A stretch of DNA of 64,000 nucleotides. Origin: Nitrosospira sp. NpAV. GTDB taxonomy: Bacteria; Pseudomonadota; Gammaproteobacteria; Burkholderiales; Nitrosomonadaceae. Both the position numbers and the translations under genes were made by a program. Every line of letters starts with the position of its first letter. The first letter of the stretch is position 1. The notes under the pieces were generated by a model. The model saw nothing but the letters and a program-made list of their open reading frames with translations. It was not told where the DNA came from and did no database searches. Location of the stretch: positions 1 to 64,000 of the forward strand of contig NZ_JXQM01000012.1 in NCBI RefSeq assembly GCF_000832065.1, given 5' to 3'. This document shows positions 27,613 to 35,427 of the stretch, piece by piece.

Positions 27613-29046
27613 CTACAATACCTCTGCCGCATAATCCGCCAACCTGGAGCGCTCCCCGCGCTGTAAGGTCACGTGTCCGTTGTGATCCCATCCCTTGAAA
27701 CGATCGACCACGTAGGTCAACCCCGAGCTTCCCTCCGACAGATAAGGCGTGTCTATTTGTGCGATGTTGCCCAGGCAGACTACCTTGGTGGCGGGACCAG
27801 CCCGTGTGATGAGTGTTTTCATCTGTTTAGGCGTGAGATTCTGCGCTTCGTCGATGATCAGAAACTTGTTGATGAAAGTGCGGCCACGCATGAAATTGAG
27901 TGATTTAATCTTGATACGTGAGCGAATCAGGTCACGTGTGGCGGCGCGCCCCCAATCGCCAGCATCATTGTCGGTTTTGTTGAGTACATCCAGATTGTCT
28001 TCCAGCGCTCCCATCCATGGCGTCATCTTTTCTTCTTCGGTACCGGGTAGAAAGCCGATGTCCTCACCCACCGGCACGGTAACCCGAGTCATGATGATTT
28101 CCGAATAAACCTTGTACTCAAGGGTCTGCATGAGGCCAGCGGCGAGGGTCAGCAATGTTTTACCGGTACCCGCTTGTCCCAACAGCGTGACGAAATCCAC
28201 TTCCGGGTTCATCAGGAGATTGAGCGCAAAATTCTGCTCACGGTTGCGTGCCGTGATGCCCCAGATATTGTTTTTCTGGTGCGTGTAATCTTTGAGCGTT
28301 TGCAGAACCGCGGTCTTGCCGCTACGTTCCTTTACCAGGGCGTAGAACGGTTTGTCATGCTCCAGATAAACAAACTGATTGATCAGGAAACTGGTGCAAA
28401 GCGGGCCGCTTACGCGATAAAACGTATGTCCGGATTGTTGCCATGACTCCATTTCCTTACCATGCCTGTCCCAGAAATCCACTGGCAGTTCCTGAATGCC
28501 GGAATAGAGAAGATCAGTATCCTCCAGCACTTTGTCGTTAAAATAATCTTCCGCTGCCAACCCCAGCGCACGCGCCTTGATGCGCATGTTAATGTCCTTG
28601 GAAACCAGCGCGACGCTGCGGTTGAGACAGGTTTCATGCAAAAATTTTACTACGCCGATAATCTGATTGTCAGCACTGCCGCTCGCCAGCCGCACCGGTA
28701 GAACGCTACTGATCGCCTGGGTCTGAAGGAACAGCCGTCCGGTCGCATTCTTGCTGCCATGCGATTCCAGTGAAATGCCTTCGTCAATATCCGTTATCGC
28801 GCTGCTTACGATCTCATCCAGGAAACGGCTTGTCTGACGGGCATTGCGCGCCACTTCCGACATTCCTTTCTTGTTGTTGTCGAGCTCTTCGAGCGTCACC
28901 ATGGGAATATAGATGTCGTGTTCCTCGAAATGGAACAGACTGGTGGGATCATGCATCAGTACATTGCTGTCGAGTACAAATAGCTTGGGGTTGGCCCGCA
29001 AGCGGGTGATTGTGGTAACGGGAGAAGTCGATTTTCTGGAGCTCAT
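27613..29046 (-). CDS. PhoH family ATPase with N-terminal PIN domain (PhoH2/YlaK type)
   Basis: The protein has 477 residues. The N-terminal PIN nuclease-like domain begins LFVLDSNVLMHDP, with conserved Asp residues and an ISLVSKD-type downstream acidic motif. The C-terminal PhoH ATPase has Walker A GQAGTGKT (about 290) and Walker B FLIIDEAQNLT. PhoH2 proteins couple RNA unwinding with PIN ribonuclease activity, as known for the family. Its start overlaps the bcp stop by four bases (ATGA at 29043-29046), so translation is coupled to the peroxiredoxin. Confidence 0.9.
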   Translation of the reverse strand: MSSRKSTSPVTTITRLRANPKLFVLDSNVLMHDPTSLFHFEEHDIYIPMVTLEELDNNKKGMSEVARNARQTSRFLDEIVSSAITDIDEGISLESHGSKNATGRLFLQTQAISSVLPVRLASGSADNQIIGVVKFLHETCLNRSVALVSKDINMRIKARALGLAAEDYFNDKVLEDTDLLYSGIQELPVDFWDRHGKEMESWQQSGHTFYRVSGPLCTSFLINQFVYLEHDKPFYALVKERSGKTAVLQTLKDYTHQKNNIWGITARNREQNFALNLLMNPEVDFVTLLGQAGTGKTLLTLAAGLMQTLEYKVYSEIIMTRVTVPVGEDIGFLPGTEEEKMTPWMGALEDNLDVLNKTDNDAGDWGRAATRDLIRSRIKIKSLNFMRGRTFINKFLIIDEAQNLTPKQMKTLITRAGPATKVVCLGNIAQIDTPYLSEGSSGLTYVVDRFKGWDHNGHVTLQRGERSRLADYAAEVL

Positions 29047-29513
29047 GACCCCTCTCTGGGCAGAGTTTTCACGAACTCAAGCACTTCCTGAACGTGGCCG
29101 GGAACCTTGACCCCCCTCCATTCCCTCTGCAACGCTCCTTTCGCATCCAGCACGAAAGTGCTGCGTTCTATGCCACGAACCTGCTTGCCATACATATTTT
29201 TCATCTTCATGACATCGAACAATTTGCAGACAGCTTCATCACTGTCGCTCAAAAGTTCGAAAGGGAAATCCATCTTCGCCTTGAAGTTCTCGTGCGATTT
29301 AATGTTATCGCGCGAGACACCAACAATGTCACAGTCGAGCTTGGCGAATTCGCTGTAAGCATCGCGGAACTGCTGGCCTTCCGTGGTACAGCCTGGTGTG
29401 TCATCTTTTGGGTAAAAATAAATTACCAGGCTTTTTCCGGATGCTTGAGATAGGCTGAATACCTTGCCGCCGGTGGAGGGAAGTTCAAAATCGGGAATGG
29501 GCTGAGCTAACAT
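29043..29513 (-). CDS. bcp: Thioredoxin-dependent peroxiredoxin Bcp
   Basis: The protein has 156 residues. It reduces hydroperoxides, taking electrons from thioredoxin. The peroxidatic Cys lies in the DDTPGCTTEGQQFRD motif. The second Cys found five residues later in E. coli Bcp is absent (Gln/Gly there). Another Cys occurs further on (KLDCDIVG). The protein is therefore either a 1-Cys type or uses that distant Cys. It is coupled to the downstream PIN-PhoH gene by an ATGA overlap. Confidence 0.93.
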   Translation of the reverse strand: MLAQPIPDFELPSTGGKVFSLSQASGKSLVIYFYPKDDTPGCTTEGQQFRDAYSEFAKLDCDIVGVSRDNIKSHENFKAKMDFPFELLSDSDEAVCKLFDVMKMKNMYGKQVRGIERSTFVLDAKGALQREWRGVKVPGHVQEVLEFVKTLPREGS

Positions 29514-29692
29514 GGGGAAGCCTCATTGGAATAATTCATAAAAAGATAACTTGTAAATTTTCATCACCTTGCATGGTAACAAAAAGAAGTTATAAAGCAA
29601 ATCAACCATTACGCCAAGATGGGGAGCGTTCGCAGGAGGCCCATGAGGTTTTAGCCGCTTTCGGCCAAAGAAATCGAGCGTAAGTCATCATC

Positions 29693-30160
29693 TTACGGGG
29701 TGGAACTGCCAAGTGTTTGTTCTCGCGTCGCATCTGCCCAGCAATTGGGTGTTTCGAACAAGCGCACCCGTTCCAGTCTGAGATGATTGCCATAGCTATC
29801 CCGGTAGGCTGTATCAAGTATGCGGAATGCGGCGAGTGCGAGATTTTCCGCTGTGGGCGGTACATCGAGCACGATTGTCTTGTGGCCGGCGAGAGATTGA
29901 AGAAATTGTACTACCGCTACATCTTTTGAATACACCAGGAATGCATGATCCCATTCATCGACCAGGACAGCGCTGGCTATACTTTTAACTTCTGAATAAT
30001 CCATCACCATTCCTTGCTCGGGAACTCCTGCCTCAGTGATAATGTCACCTGACAAGGTGATTTCAATAGCGTAACGATGGCCGTGCAAGTGGCGGCATTT
30101 GCTATTGTGGGAAGGTATGCGGTGGCCGGCATCGAATTCCAGCCTGCGTGTAATTAACAT
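29693..30160 (-). CDS. queD: 6-carboxy-5,6,7,8-tetrahydropterin synthase (QueD)
   Basis: QueD acts in queuosine/7-deazaguanine synthesis, converting dihydroneopterin triphosphate to 6-carboxytetrahydropterin. It has 155 residues. Zinc ligands are visible as H in FDAGHR and the HLHGHRY pair. The catalytic Cys lies in SKCRHLHGH. The closing VRLFETPNCWADA includes the conserved Glu. It starts two bases from the divergent radical SAM gene. The radical SAM partner in the pathway would be QueE, but the neighbour does not have the QueE pattern. Confidence 0.92.
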   Translation of the reverse strand: MLITRRLEFDAGHRIPSHNSKCRHLHGHRYAIEITLSGDIITEAGVPEQGMVMDYSEVKSIASAVLVDEWDHAFLVYSKDVAVVQFLQSLAGHKTIVLDVPPTAENLALAAFRILDTAYRDSYGNHLRLERVRLFETPNCWADATREQTLGSSTP

Positions 30161-30162
30161 TT

Positions 30163-31038
30163 ATGAGGATTGTAGCATTGGAGCACGCCTCCAAACTATT
30201 GAATATTGCGGATCACAGCCGCGACAGCGCGGGAATGACCTATATCTATCCGGTGGTGTCGCGCCGCGCTGGAGGCGTCTCAGTGGGTGTCAATCTTAAT
30301 CCCAACAACGCCTGTAACTGGCGTTGTGTTTATTGCCAGGTTCCGGAGCTCAAGCGCGGCACGGCACCGGTGATTGACTTGACCCAGCTCGACGACGAGT
30401 TGCGCACCTTTTTGCATGAAATTCAATATGGTTCCTTCATGCAGACACAAGTACCCCTGGATGCAAGACGCATCAATGATATTGCTCTATCCGGAAATGG
30501 GGAACCCACTAGCGCCGGAGAATTTGCGCAGGTGATCGAATTGATTGCACGGGTAAAGCGCGACTTTGAGCTGGCCAGGCAGCTAAAATTGGTGCTGATT
30601 ACCAATGGAAGCCTGGTTGACCGGCCCGGCGTGCAGGCTGGATTGCGCCGCATGGCGGAGCTTAATGGCGAGATCTGGTTCAAGCTGGACAGCGTCACGC
30701 GCGAAGGAAGACAGCGCATCAACAATACAAGAATGAGCTTGAAGCGGATGCGCGAGAATCTGCAATTGGCTGCATCCTCGTGTCCTACCTGGCTGCAAAC
30801 CTGCGTGTTTCAAATCGATGACGAACCGCCTGCCAGCGCGGAATCTGCCGCTTATCTTAAATTTCTAGAAGGATTATTACGGGAAGGCGTGCCGATCAAG
30901 GGAATACTGTTATATGGCCTGGCGCGTCCATCCATGCAGCCTGAAGCGCCACGGCTCACAAAAGTCAGCCAAGTATGGATGGACACATTTTGTGCGAAAA
31001 TCCAGTCTCTTGGACTCGCCGTAAAGCTCAACCCGTAA
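30163..31038 (+). CDS. Radical SAM protein (COG0731-like), function unknown
   Basis: The protein has 291 residues. The CxxxCxxC cluster motif is at Cys51, 55 and 58 (CNWRCVYCQ), preceded by VGVNLNPNNA. An ALSGNGEPTSAGEF segment matches the SAM-binding GGEP-like motif. The overall pattern resembles COG0731 proteins (related to tRNA wyosine-type enzymes), but that function is not expected in bacteria. The ATG at 30163 leaves only two bases to divergent queD, so translation may be leaderless or start at an internal TTG. Shared regulation with queD is possible. Confidence 0.85.
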   Translation: MRIVALEHASKLLNIADHSRDSAGMTYIYPVVSRRAGGVSVGVNLNPNNACNWRCVYCQVPELKRGTAPVIDLTQLDDELRTFLHEIQYGSFMQTQVPLDARRINDIALSGNGEPTSAGEFAQVIELIARVKRDFELARQLKLVLITNGSLVDRPGVQAGLRRMAELNGEIWFKLDSVTREGRQRINNTRMSLKRMRENLQLAASSCPTWLQTCVFQIDDEPPASAESAAYLKFLEGLLREGVPIKGILLYGLARPSMQPEAPRLTKVSQVWMDTFCAKIQSLGLAVKLNP

Positions 31039-31118
31039 TTGCCAAATTTTGGTTTACCAAAGGACATCCGACAGGACAGAACCAATGATCATTTGGCTGC
31101 TGCGACTAACTGCCACAG

Positions 31119-31403
31119 TTATTTTGACTTGGCGGATTTTTTAAGACTTTTGTATAAATCAGGGTCCTGGCTTTTCAGCAATGCGGCCACGACGAGGTCA
31201 TCTTTTCTGATCTTTGCCAGATCGATATGTTCGATATGCACAAGTCTTACGAGCTCTCTCACCGGTCTTGGCATATTCCGCCCGCTTTCATAACGTGAGC
31301 CCCCACTTTGAGTGACGCCTACCTTGCTCCAAAAATCATGCTGATTGAGACCAAGCTTACGCCGGATGTCGCGAGGGTTGGATATTTCTTCAAAGAGTTT
31401 CAT
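31119..31403 (-). CDS. XRE-like helix-turn-helix DNA-binding protein
   Basis: The protein has 94 residues. The central region RRKLGLNQHDFWSKVGVTQSGGSRYESGRNMP is a lambda-repressor-type HTH. The basic tail ends KKSAKSK. There is no partner toxin gene next to it on either side, so an antitoxin role is not supported. The family seems conserved in betaproteobacteria, but its target is unknown. It is convergent with the radical SAM gene. Confidence 0.8.
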   Translation of the reverse strand: MKLFEEISNPRDIRRKLGLNQHDFWSKVGVTQSGGSRYESGRNMPRPVRELVRLVHIEHIDLAKIRKDDLVVAALLKSQDPDLYKSLKKSAKSK

Positions 31404-31691
31404 AAGGGCAGCTCTCTATAGGTTAAGGTATATGTTATAAGATTATTGCGCGTTCATAAATTTAATTTGTTTTCTTATTCAATGCAAGTTTTAAGTGCAT
31501 GCTGCTTGATATTTTTCGGGATCTCCCTGTTATCATTATTGCATATGTTTAGTTATTTCCGGTAATCGGGTAAAATTCCCGTTTCCACAGAGTCAAATTC
31601 TTTACCGTTGGAAGCGTAATTGATTCAACATATAAGACCCGTTTGTTCGCGGCAGAGTTCCATATTTTTTTAACGTGAAAGCGTCGGTAAC
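31404..31691. other. Intergenic region upstream of lysC
   Basis: About 290 AT-rich bases hold the divergent promoters of the HTH gene and lysC. The short palindrome CGGG-taaaatt-CCCG lies about 31567-31581. No gene and no recognisable riboswitch were seen. A lysine riboswitch was looked for and not found. Confidence 0.4.
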
Positions 31692-32921
31692 GTGACACTG
31701 ATTATTCAAAAATACGGCGGTACGTCGGTTGGCAGCACTGAGCGAATCAAAAACGTTGCCCGACGGATAGCAAGATTTCAATCCCGGGGGCATCAGGTGG
31801 TGGTGGTAGTTTCCGCCATGAGCGGTGAAACCAATCGCCTCATCGCCATGGCCAAGGAATTTCAGGCTCATCCCGATCCACGTGAACTGGATGTCATGGT
31901 GTCGACCGGTGAGCAGGTTTCCGTTGCCCTGCTGTCTATGGCGCTGATGGATCTGGGTGTCAAGGCAAAAAGCTATACCGGCGCACAAGTTCGAATACTT
32001 ACCGACAATGCCTATACTAAAGCGCGCATACTAAAAATTGATGAAGATAGAATCCGCGCTGATCTTGATGCCGGATATGTTGTAGCGGTAGCGGGCTTTC
32101 AGGGGGTGGACGAAAGCGACAACATCACCACCTTGGGCCGCGGCGGGTCTGATACCACGGGTGTGGCATTGGCAGCGGCGCTTAAAGCCGAAGAATGCCA
32201 GATTTATACCGACGTGGATGGTATTTACACGACTGACCCGCGCATTGTCCCCGAAGCGCGGAAACTCAAGACTATTACCTTTGAGGAAATGCTCGAAATG
32301 GCAAGCCTTGGTTCCAAGGTGTTGCAAATTCGTTCGGTGGAATTTGCCGGTAAATATAAAGTCAGGTTGCGGGTGCTGTCCAGTTTCGACGAAGAGGGCG
32401 AGGGCACCCTTATTACTTTCGAGGAAGGCGAGAACATGGAACGCGCGATTATTTCAGGTATTGCATTCAACCGTGATGAAGCGAAAATTACCGTACTTGG
32501 GGTGCCGGATAGGCCAGGCATTGCTTATCAGATTCTTGGCCCGGTAGCCGATGCCAATATCGACGTGGATATGATTATCCAGAATGTCGGTCACGATGGC
32601 ATGACTGACTTCTCATTTACCATAAATCGGAATGAGTTTCCCAGAACCATGGATATCCTCGAGAATCAGGTGCAGCCCCATATCGGCGCACGTGGTGTAA
32701 TCGGTGGCGACAGAATAGCCAAGGTATCGGTGGTGGGTGTGGGAATGCGCTCGCACGTCGGCATTGCCAGCAGAATGTTCCGTGCCCTGGCGGAAGAAGG
32801 CATTAATATCCAGATGATTTCCACCTCCGAAATAAAAATTTCTGTGGTGGTGGATGAAAAGTACATGGAACTCGCGGTACGGGTATTGCATAAGGTTTTC
32901 GAATTGGAGCAGGTATCCTGA
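31692..32921 (+). CDS. lysC: Aspartate kinase
   Basis: The enzyme phosphorylates aspartate, the first step to lysine, threonine and methionine. It works with Asd and MetZ encoded downstream in this window. It has 409 residues, starting at GTG 31692. Features are the kinase N-terminus IQKYGGTSVGS, VVSAMSGETNRL, the GRGGSDTT region, and two C-terminal ACT domains (around ITVLGVPDRPGIAYQIL and VSVVGVGMRSHVGIASRMF). These ACT domains mediate feedback control by lysine/threonine in the family. Confidence 0.97.
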   Translation: MTLIIQKYGGTSVGSTERIKNVARRIARFQSRGHQVVVVVSAMSGETNRLIAMAKEFQAHPDPRELDVMVSTGEQVSVALLSMALMDLGVKAKSYTGAQVRILTDNAYTKARILKIDEDRIRADLDAGYVVAVAGFQGVDESDNITTLGRGGSDTTGVALAAALKAEECQIYTDVDGIYTTDPRIVPEARKLKTITFEEMLEMASLGSKVLQIRSVEFAGKYKVRLRVLSSFDEEGEGTLITFEEGENMERAIISGIAFNRDEAKITVLGVPDRPGIAYQILGPVADANIDVDMIIQNVGHDGMTDFSFTINRNEFPRTMDILENQVQPHIGARGVIGGDRIAKVSVVGVGMRSHVGIASRMFRALAEEGINIQMISTSEIKISVVVDEKYMELAVRVLHKVFELEQVS

Positions 32922-32959
32922 AATTCTGCGAAACGCGATGGTGTGGTACGATCCATGGT

Positions 32960-32988
32960 TTGACCGAAGGGTGGTAAACCGCTATCCT
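32960..32988 (+). promoter_or_regulatory. Promoter of tRNA-Ser
   Basis: TTGACC (32960-32965), a 17-nt spacer and TATCCT (32983-32988), 13 nt before the tRNA 5' end. Consensus match only. Confidence 0.5.
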
Positions 32989-33001
32989 AATGCGTCTTTT
33001 T

Positions 33002-33094
33002 GGAGAGATGGCCGAGTGGTCGAAGGCGCTCCCCTGCTAAGGGAGTATAGGCTCAAAAGGCTTATCGAGGGTTCGAATCCCTCTCTCTCCGCCA
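33002..33094 (+). tRNA. tRNA-Ser (anticodon GCT), CCA encoded
   Basis: The 93-nt class II tRNA has a GGAGAGA/TCTCTCC acceptor stem, an anticodon stem CTCCC/GGGAG with GCT in the loop, a long variable arm, a GGTTCGAATCC T arm and genomic CCA. A decayed recombinase gene ends 12 bp from its 3' end, which suggests past use as an integration site. Confidence 0.96.
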
Positions 33095-33105
33095 ATTGAA
33101 ATCGC

Positions 33106-33850
33106 TTACTTGAAAGCCCCCCAATATCCCTCGAAAGGTGGCGGCGTTTCAGCGGTTCTAAATCCTGTATTTCCGTGGTATTGAAATCCACCCGGAAACG
33201 TGGCGGTTGTACAATCGCCTCGGAACTCCAAAGTTTATGCGGGTTCGATATAAAATCCAGAGTGGTTCTAGGTGCGGCATCGCATGAACGCATGGGGCGC
33301 GGCGATTGAGTGGATTTCTCGATCAGAGCGGTCCTGTCGGTTTCGGGTTTCTTGATCCGGGTTTTATACGCCTTGACCATCGAATCGTTATCTGTCTCAA
33401 CCAGCCTGTCCATCAATTTCAATTGTTCGACTTTGCCATCCAGCTTGCGTAACTCATCCTCAAGCGATAGCCGCTGCGTAATTTGCGCCTGCCGGTAACG
33501 CCGCCATATTTCAAGCATCCTGGTCGCAGTTTTTGATTAACGGTGCAGCAGGCTTTTCAATTCGCCCTCGATCTTTCCGCGCCGAATGGCTTTGCCCTAG
33601 CTCTCGCATGCCTTGGTAAAGCAGTAGTAATACAGATAGTATTTACTGCACCCCTTGGTCCAGCATGCAGTGAGTGGATTATCGCAATCGGCGCACCGTA
33701 TCGCAGACCTGAGCGGGAAATCTTCATTCAAATCTCTGCGAGCCGGTATTTTGGCTTTTTCCTGCATGCGCATCTGGATTTTCCGATACGTCTCTAGCCT
33801 GGGTTCCCCTGCGCACGGCAATACCTACATCACAACGTGGTGCGCATCTG
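33106..33850 (-). pseudogene. Decayed large serine recombinase (C-terminal half)
   Basis: Recombinase-like segments appear in consecutive order on the minus strand but in different frames. They are CDVGIAVRRG, then LETYRKIQMRMQ...DLNEDFPLRS, then a Cys-rich zinc ribbon (CADCDNPLTACW), then AIRRGKIEGELKSLL. An in-frame stop at about 33540 follows, then the coiled-coil region MLEIWRRYRQAQITQRL. Last come a helical segment with LDFISNPHKLW and a terminal GFRTAETPPPFEGYWGAFK before TAA at 33106-33108. At least three frameshifts and one nonsense codon are needed. The catalytic N-terminal domain is missing, apparently replaced by the arsR promoter region. It marks a lost integrative element at tRNA-Ser. 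Confidence 0.85.
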
Positions 33851-33973
33851 GGCAGGTCAAAGAAGAGAAGTCGTCGTGTTTGGTCCCTGAAGCTTGAACT
33901 ACACAAAATCCCGTGAGGCAACACTTGCGGCAGTCGGAATATTCCAAAAGGAGCTATAAAATTCATATAACGC

Positions 33974-33999
33974 TTGACTTAATTCGATTATTCTATAAT
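33974..33999 (+). promoter_or_regulatory. Promoter region of the ars operon
   Basis: TTGACT (33974-33979) and a perfect TATAAT (33994-33999) are separated by only 14 nt. The -10 is 9 nt from the ArsR ATG, so the transcript would be nearly leaderless. The AT-rich stretch with imperfect dyads between 33961 and 34007 is the likely ArsR operator, but no exact box can be assigned. Confidence 0.45.
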
Positions 34000-34008
34000 A
34001 TTGGAACT

Positions 34009-34374
34009 ATGGAAACTAAAGAAGCTGTTACGGCTCTCGCGGCGCTCGCACATGAAACACGCCTTTCGATATTCCGCCTCCTCGTTCAGGTGGGACCGGA
34101 AGGAATTCCCGTGGGGCAGATTGGCGAAGAAGTGAAAGTCGCCCCTGCTACGCTCTCATTTCACCTGAAGGAACTTTCTCACGCCGGGCTGATTTCGTCG
34201 CGCCAGGAAAGCCGGTTCATTTTTTATACCGTCAACTTTGAGCGCATGGCGGCCATCATGACCTTTCTGACGCAAAACTGCTGCCAGGGCATGCCCCAAG
34301 AGTGCCTTACTGTCGCGGAAACACCTCTTAGCAGTTGCTGCGACACAAATTCCAAAGCCAAACCTAAAGAATAA
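34009..34374 (+). CDS. arsR: ArsR/SmtB family arsenic-responsive repressor
   Basis: The 121-residue winged-helix repressor of the operon starts METKEAVTALAALAHETRLSIF and has the recognition-helix region VAPATLSFHLKELSHAGLISSRQ. Cys91, Cys92 and Cys99 lie after the last helix, and a second CC pair is in the tail. A C-terminal Cys trio of this kind is the As(III) site in some ArsR proteins (for example the AfArsR type). The N-terminal ELCVCDL motif of E. coli ArsR is missing. The longer open frame (from 33913) would read through the promoter and is rejected. Confidence 0.92.
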   Translation: METKEAVTALAALAHETRLSIFRLLVQVGPEGIPVGQIGEEVKVAPATLSFHLKELSHAGLISSRQESRFIFYTVNFERMAAIMTFLTQNCCQGMPQECLTVAETPLSSCCDTNSKAKPKE

Positions 34375-34386
34375 GGATTCACAATC

Positions 34387-34863
34387 ATGAAGCGCTTTCA
34401 CGTCCACGTTGCCGTTGATGATCTGGATGCCAACATACGTTTTTATTCCGCGGTGTTTGGTAGCCCGCCCACTGTTGAAAAACCCGACTATGCGAAATGG
34501 ATGATCGAGGAACCCCGTCTTAATTTCGCAATTTCCAATCGTGGCGCAAAAACCGGTCTGGATCATCTGGGATTTCAGGTCGATTCGGATGAGGAGCTAG
34601 GGGAATTGCGCCAGAAAGCGGCCGATGCAGAAATTGCCGCGCTCGATCAGCTACAGTCGGAATGTTGCTATGCCCGTTCGGATAAATACTGGATCACCGA
34701 CCCGCAGGGCATTGCCTGGGAAACCTATCATATGCTCGGCGCAGTCGAGATTTATGGGACGGATATGCCCAAAGCTGCAGAACTCGCTGCTGAACGGGCC
34801 GCATGCTGCGCTCCAAAGCCCAATTTAATTAACGCCGTCCCGAAGCGCTCAAGCTGCTGCTAA
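34387..34863 (+). CDS. arsI: ArsI/CadI family VOC dioxygenase-like protein (C-As lyase)
   Basis: The protein has 158 residues. It matches ArsI: FHVHVAVDDLDANIRFYS start, KPDYAKWMIEEPRLNFAIS, GLDHLGFQV, ECCYARSDKYW, DPQGIAWETYHML. Likely iron ligands are His5 or His7, His60 and Glu112. The vicinal Cys93-Cys94 pair is the trivalent organoarsenical site. ArsI cleaves the C-As bond of methylarsenite to give As(III), which the operon's efflux pump can then export. The tail adds two more CC pairs. It is 12 nt after arsR. Confidence 0.9.
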   Translation: MKRFHVHVAVDDLDANIRFYSAVFGSPPTVEKPDYAKWMIEEPRLNFAISNRGAKTGLDHLGFQVDSDEELGELRQKAADAEIAALDQLQSECCYARSDKYWITDPQGIAWETYHMLGAVEIYGTDMPKAAELAAERAACCAPKPNLINAVPKRSSCC

Positions 34864-34868
34864 AGATC

Positions 34869-35366
34869 ATGACCATTCGCCCCTTCAACGTTTTGTTTCT
34901 GTGCACCGGCAATTCCGCCCGCAGCATTCTTGCCGAAACTTATCTTAATGCGTCCGGACAGGGTAGGTTCCACGCTTACAGCGCCGGAAGTTTTCCAACG
35001 GGAAAGGTTAATCCCTACGCGCTTGAGCTTCTGGAAGAAAATCACCTTCCGACCGAAGGGCTGAGAAGCAAGGCATGGGACGAATTCGCCAAGCCCGACG
35101 CGCCAAAAATAGACATCATCATTACGGTCTGCGATCAGGCGGCGGGGGAAGTGTGCCCGGTCTGGCCTGGTCAACCTATTACGGCACATTGGGGCGTAGA
35201 AGATCCCGCAAAAGCAACAGGCGATAATGATGCCAAGCAAACCGCCTTTATCCACGCCTTTTCCGTACTTCAGCGGCGCATCGACCTACTCATAAATCTC
35301 AACCCCGACAGGCTTGATCGCAGGGCCACCGAAGAACAGCTCCGAACAATCGGAGAAGCGGAATAA
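34869..35366 (+). CDS. arsC: Arsenate reductase, thioredoxin/LMW-phosphatase type
   Basis: The enzyme reduces arsenate to arsenite. It has 165 residues of the low-molecular-weight phosphatase fold. The P-loop nucleophile Cys12 lies in LFLCTGNSARS. Two further Cys (88 and 96, ITVCDQAAGEVCPVW) match the thioredoxin-coupled relay, with an 8-residue spacing where S. aureus ArsC has 7. The start is 5 nt after arsI. Confidence 0.94.
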   Translation: MTIRPFNVLFLCTGNSARSILAETYLNASGQGRFHAYSAGSFPTGKVNPYALELLEENHLPTEGLRSKAWDEFAKPDAPKIDIIITVCDQAAGEVCPVWPGQPITAHWGVEDPAKATGDNDAKQTAFIHAFSVLQRRIDLLINLNPDRLDRRATEEQLRTIGEAE

Positions 35367-35427
35367 TACGGCTCTCGAGCTGTAAAAGCCGTAGAGAGCG
35401 GTAAAACCCGCTCAGAAGGAGATTGAG

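Noticed and set aside
31119..31403. Toxin-antitoxin pair for the HTH protein
   Set aside because: No small toxin-like gene is adjacent on either strand.
31404..31691. Lysine riboswitch before lysC
   Set aside because: The gap lacks the long conserved multi-stem aptamer; only short palindromes are present.
32982..33518. 178-codon intact protein on the minus strand over tRNA-Ser
   Set aside because: Its C-terminal part is the reverse complement of tRNA-Ser; only the first part is recombinase-like, so it belongs to the pseudogene.
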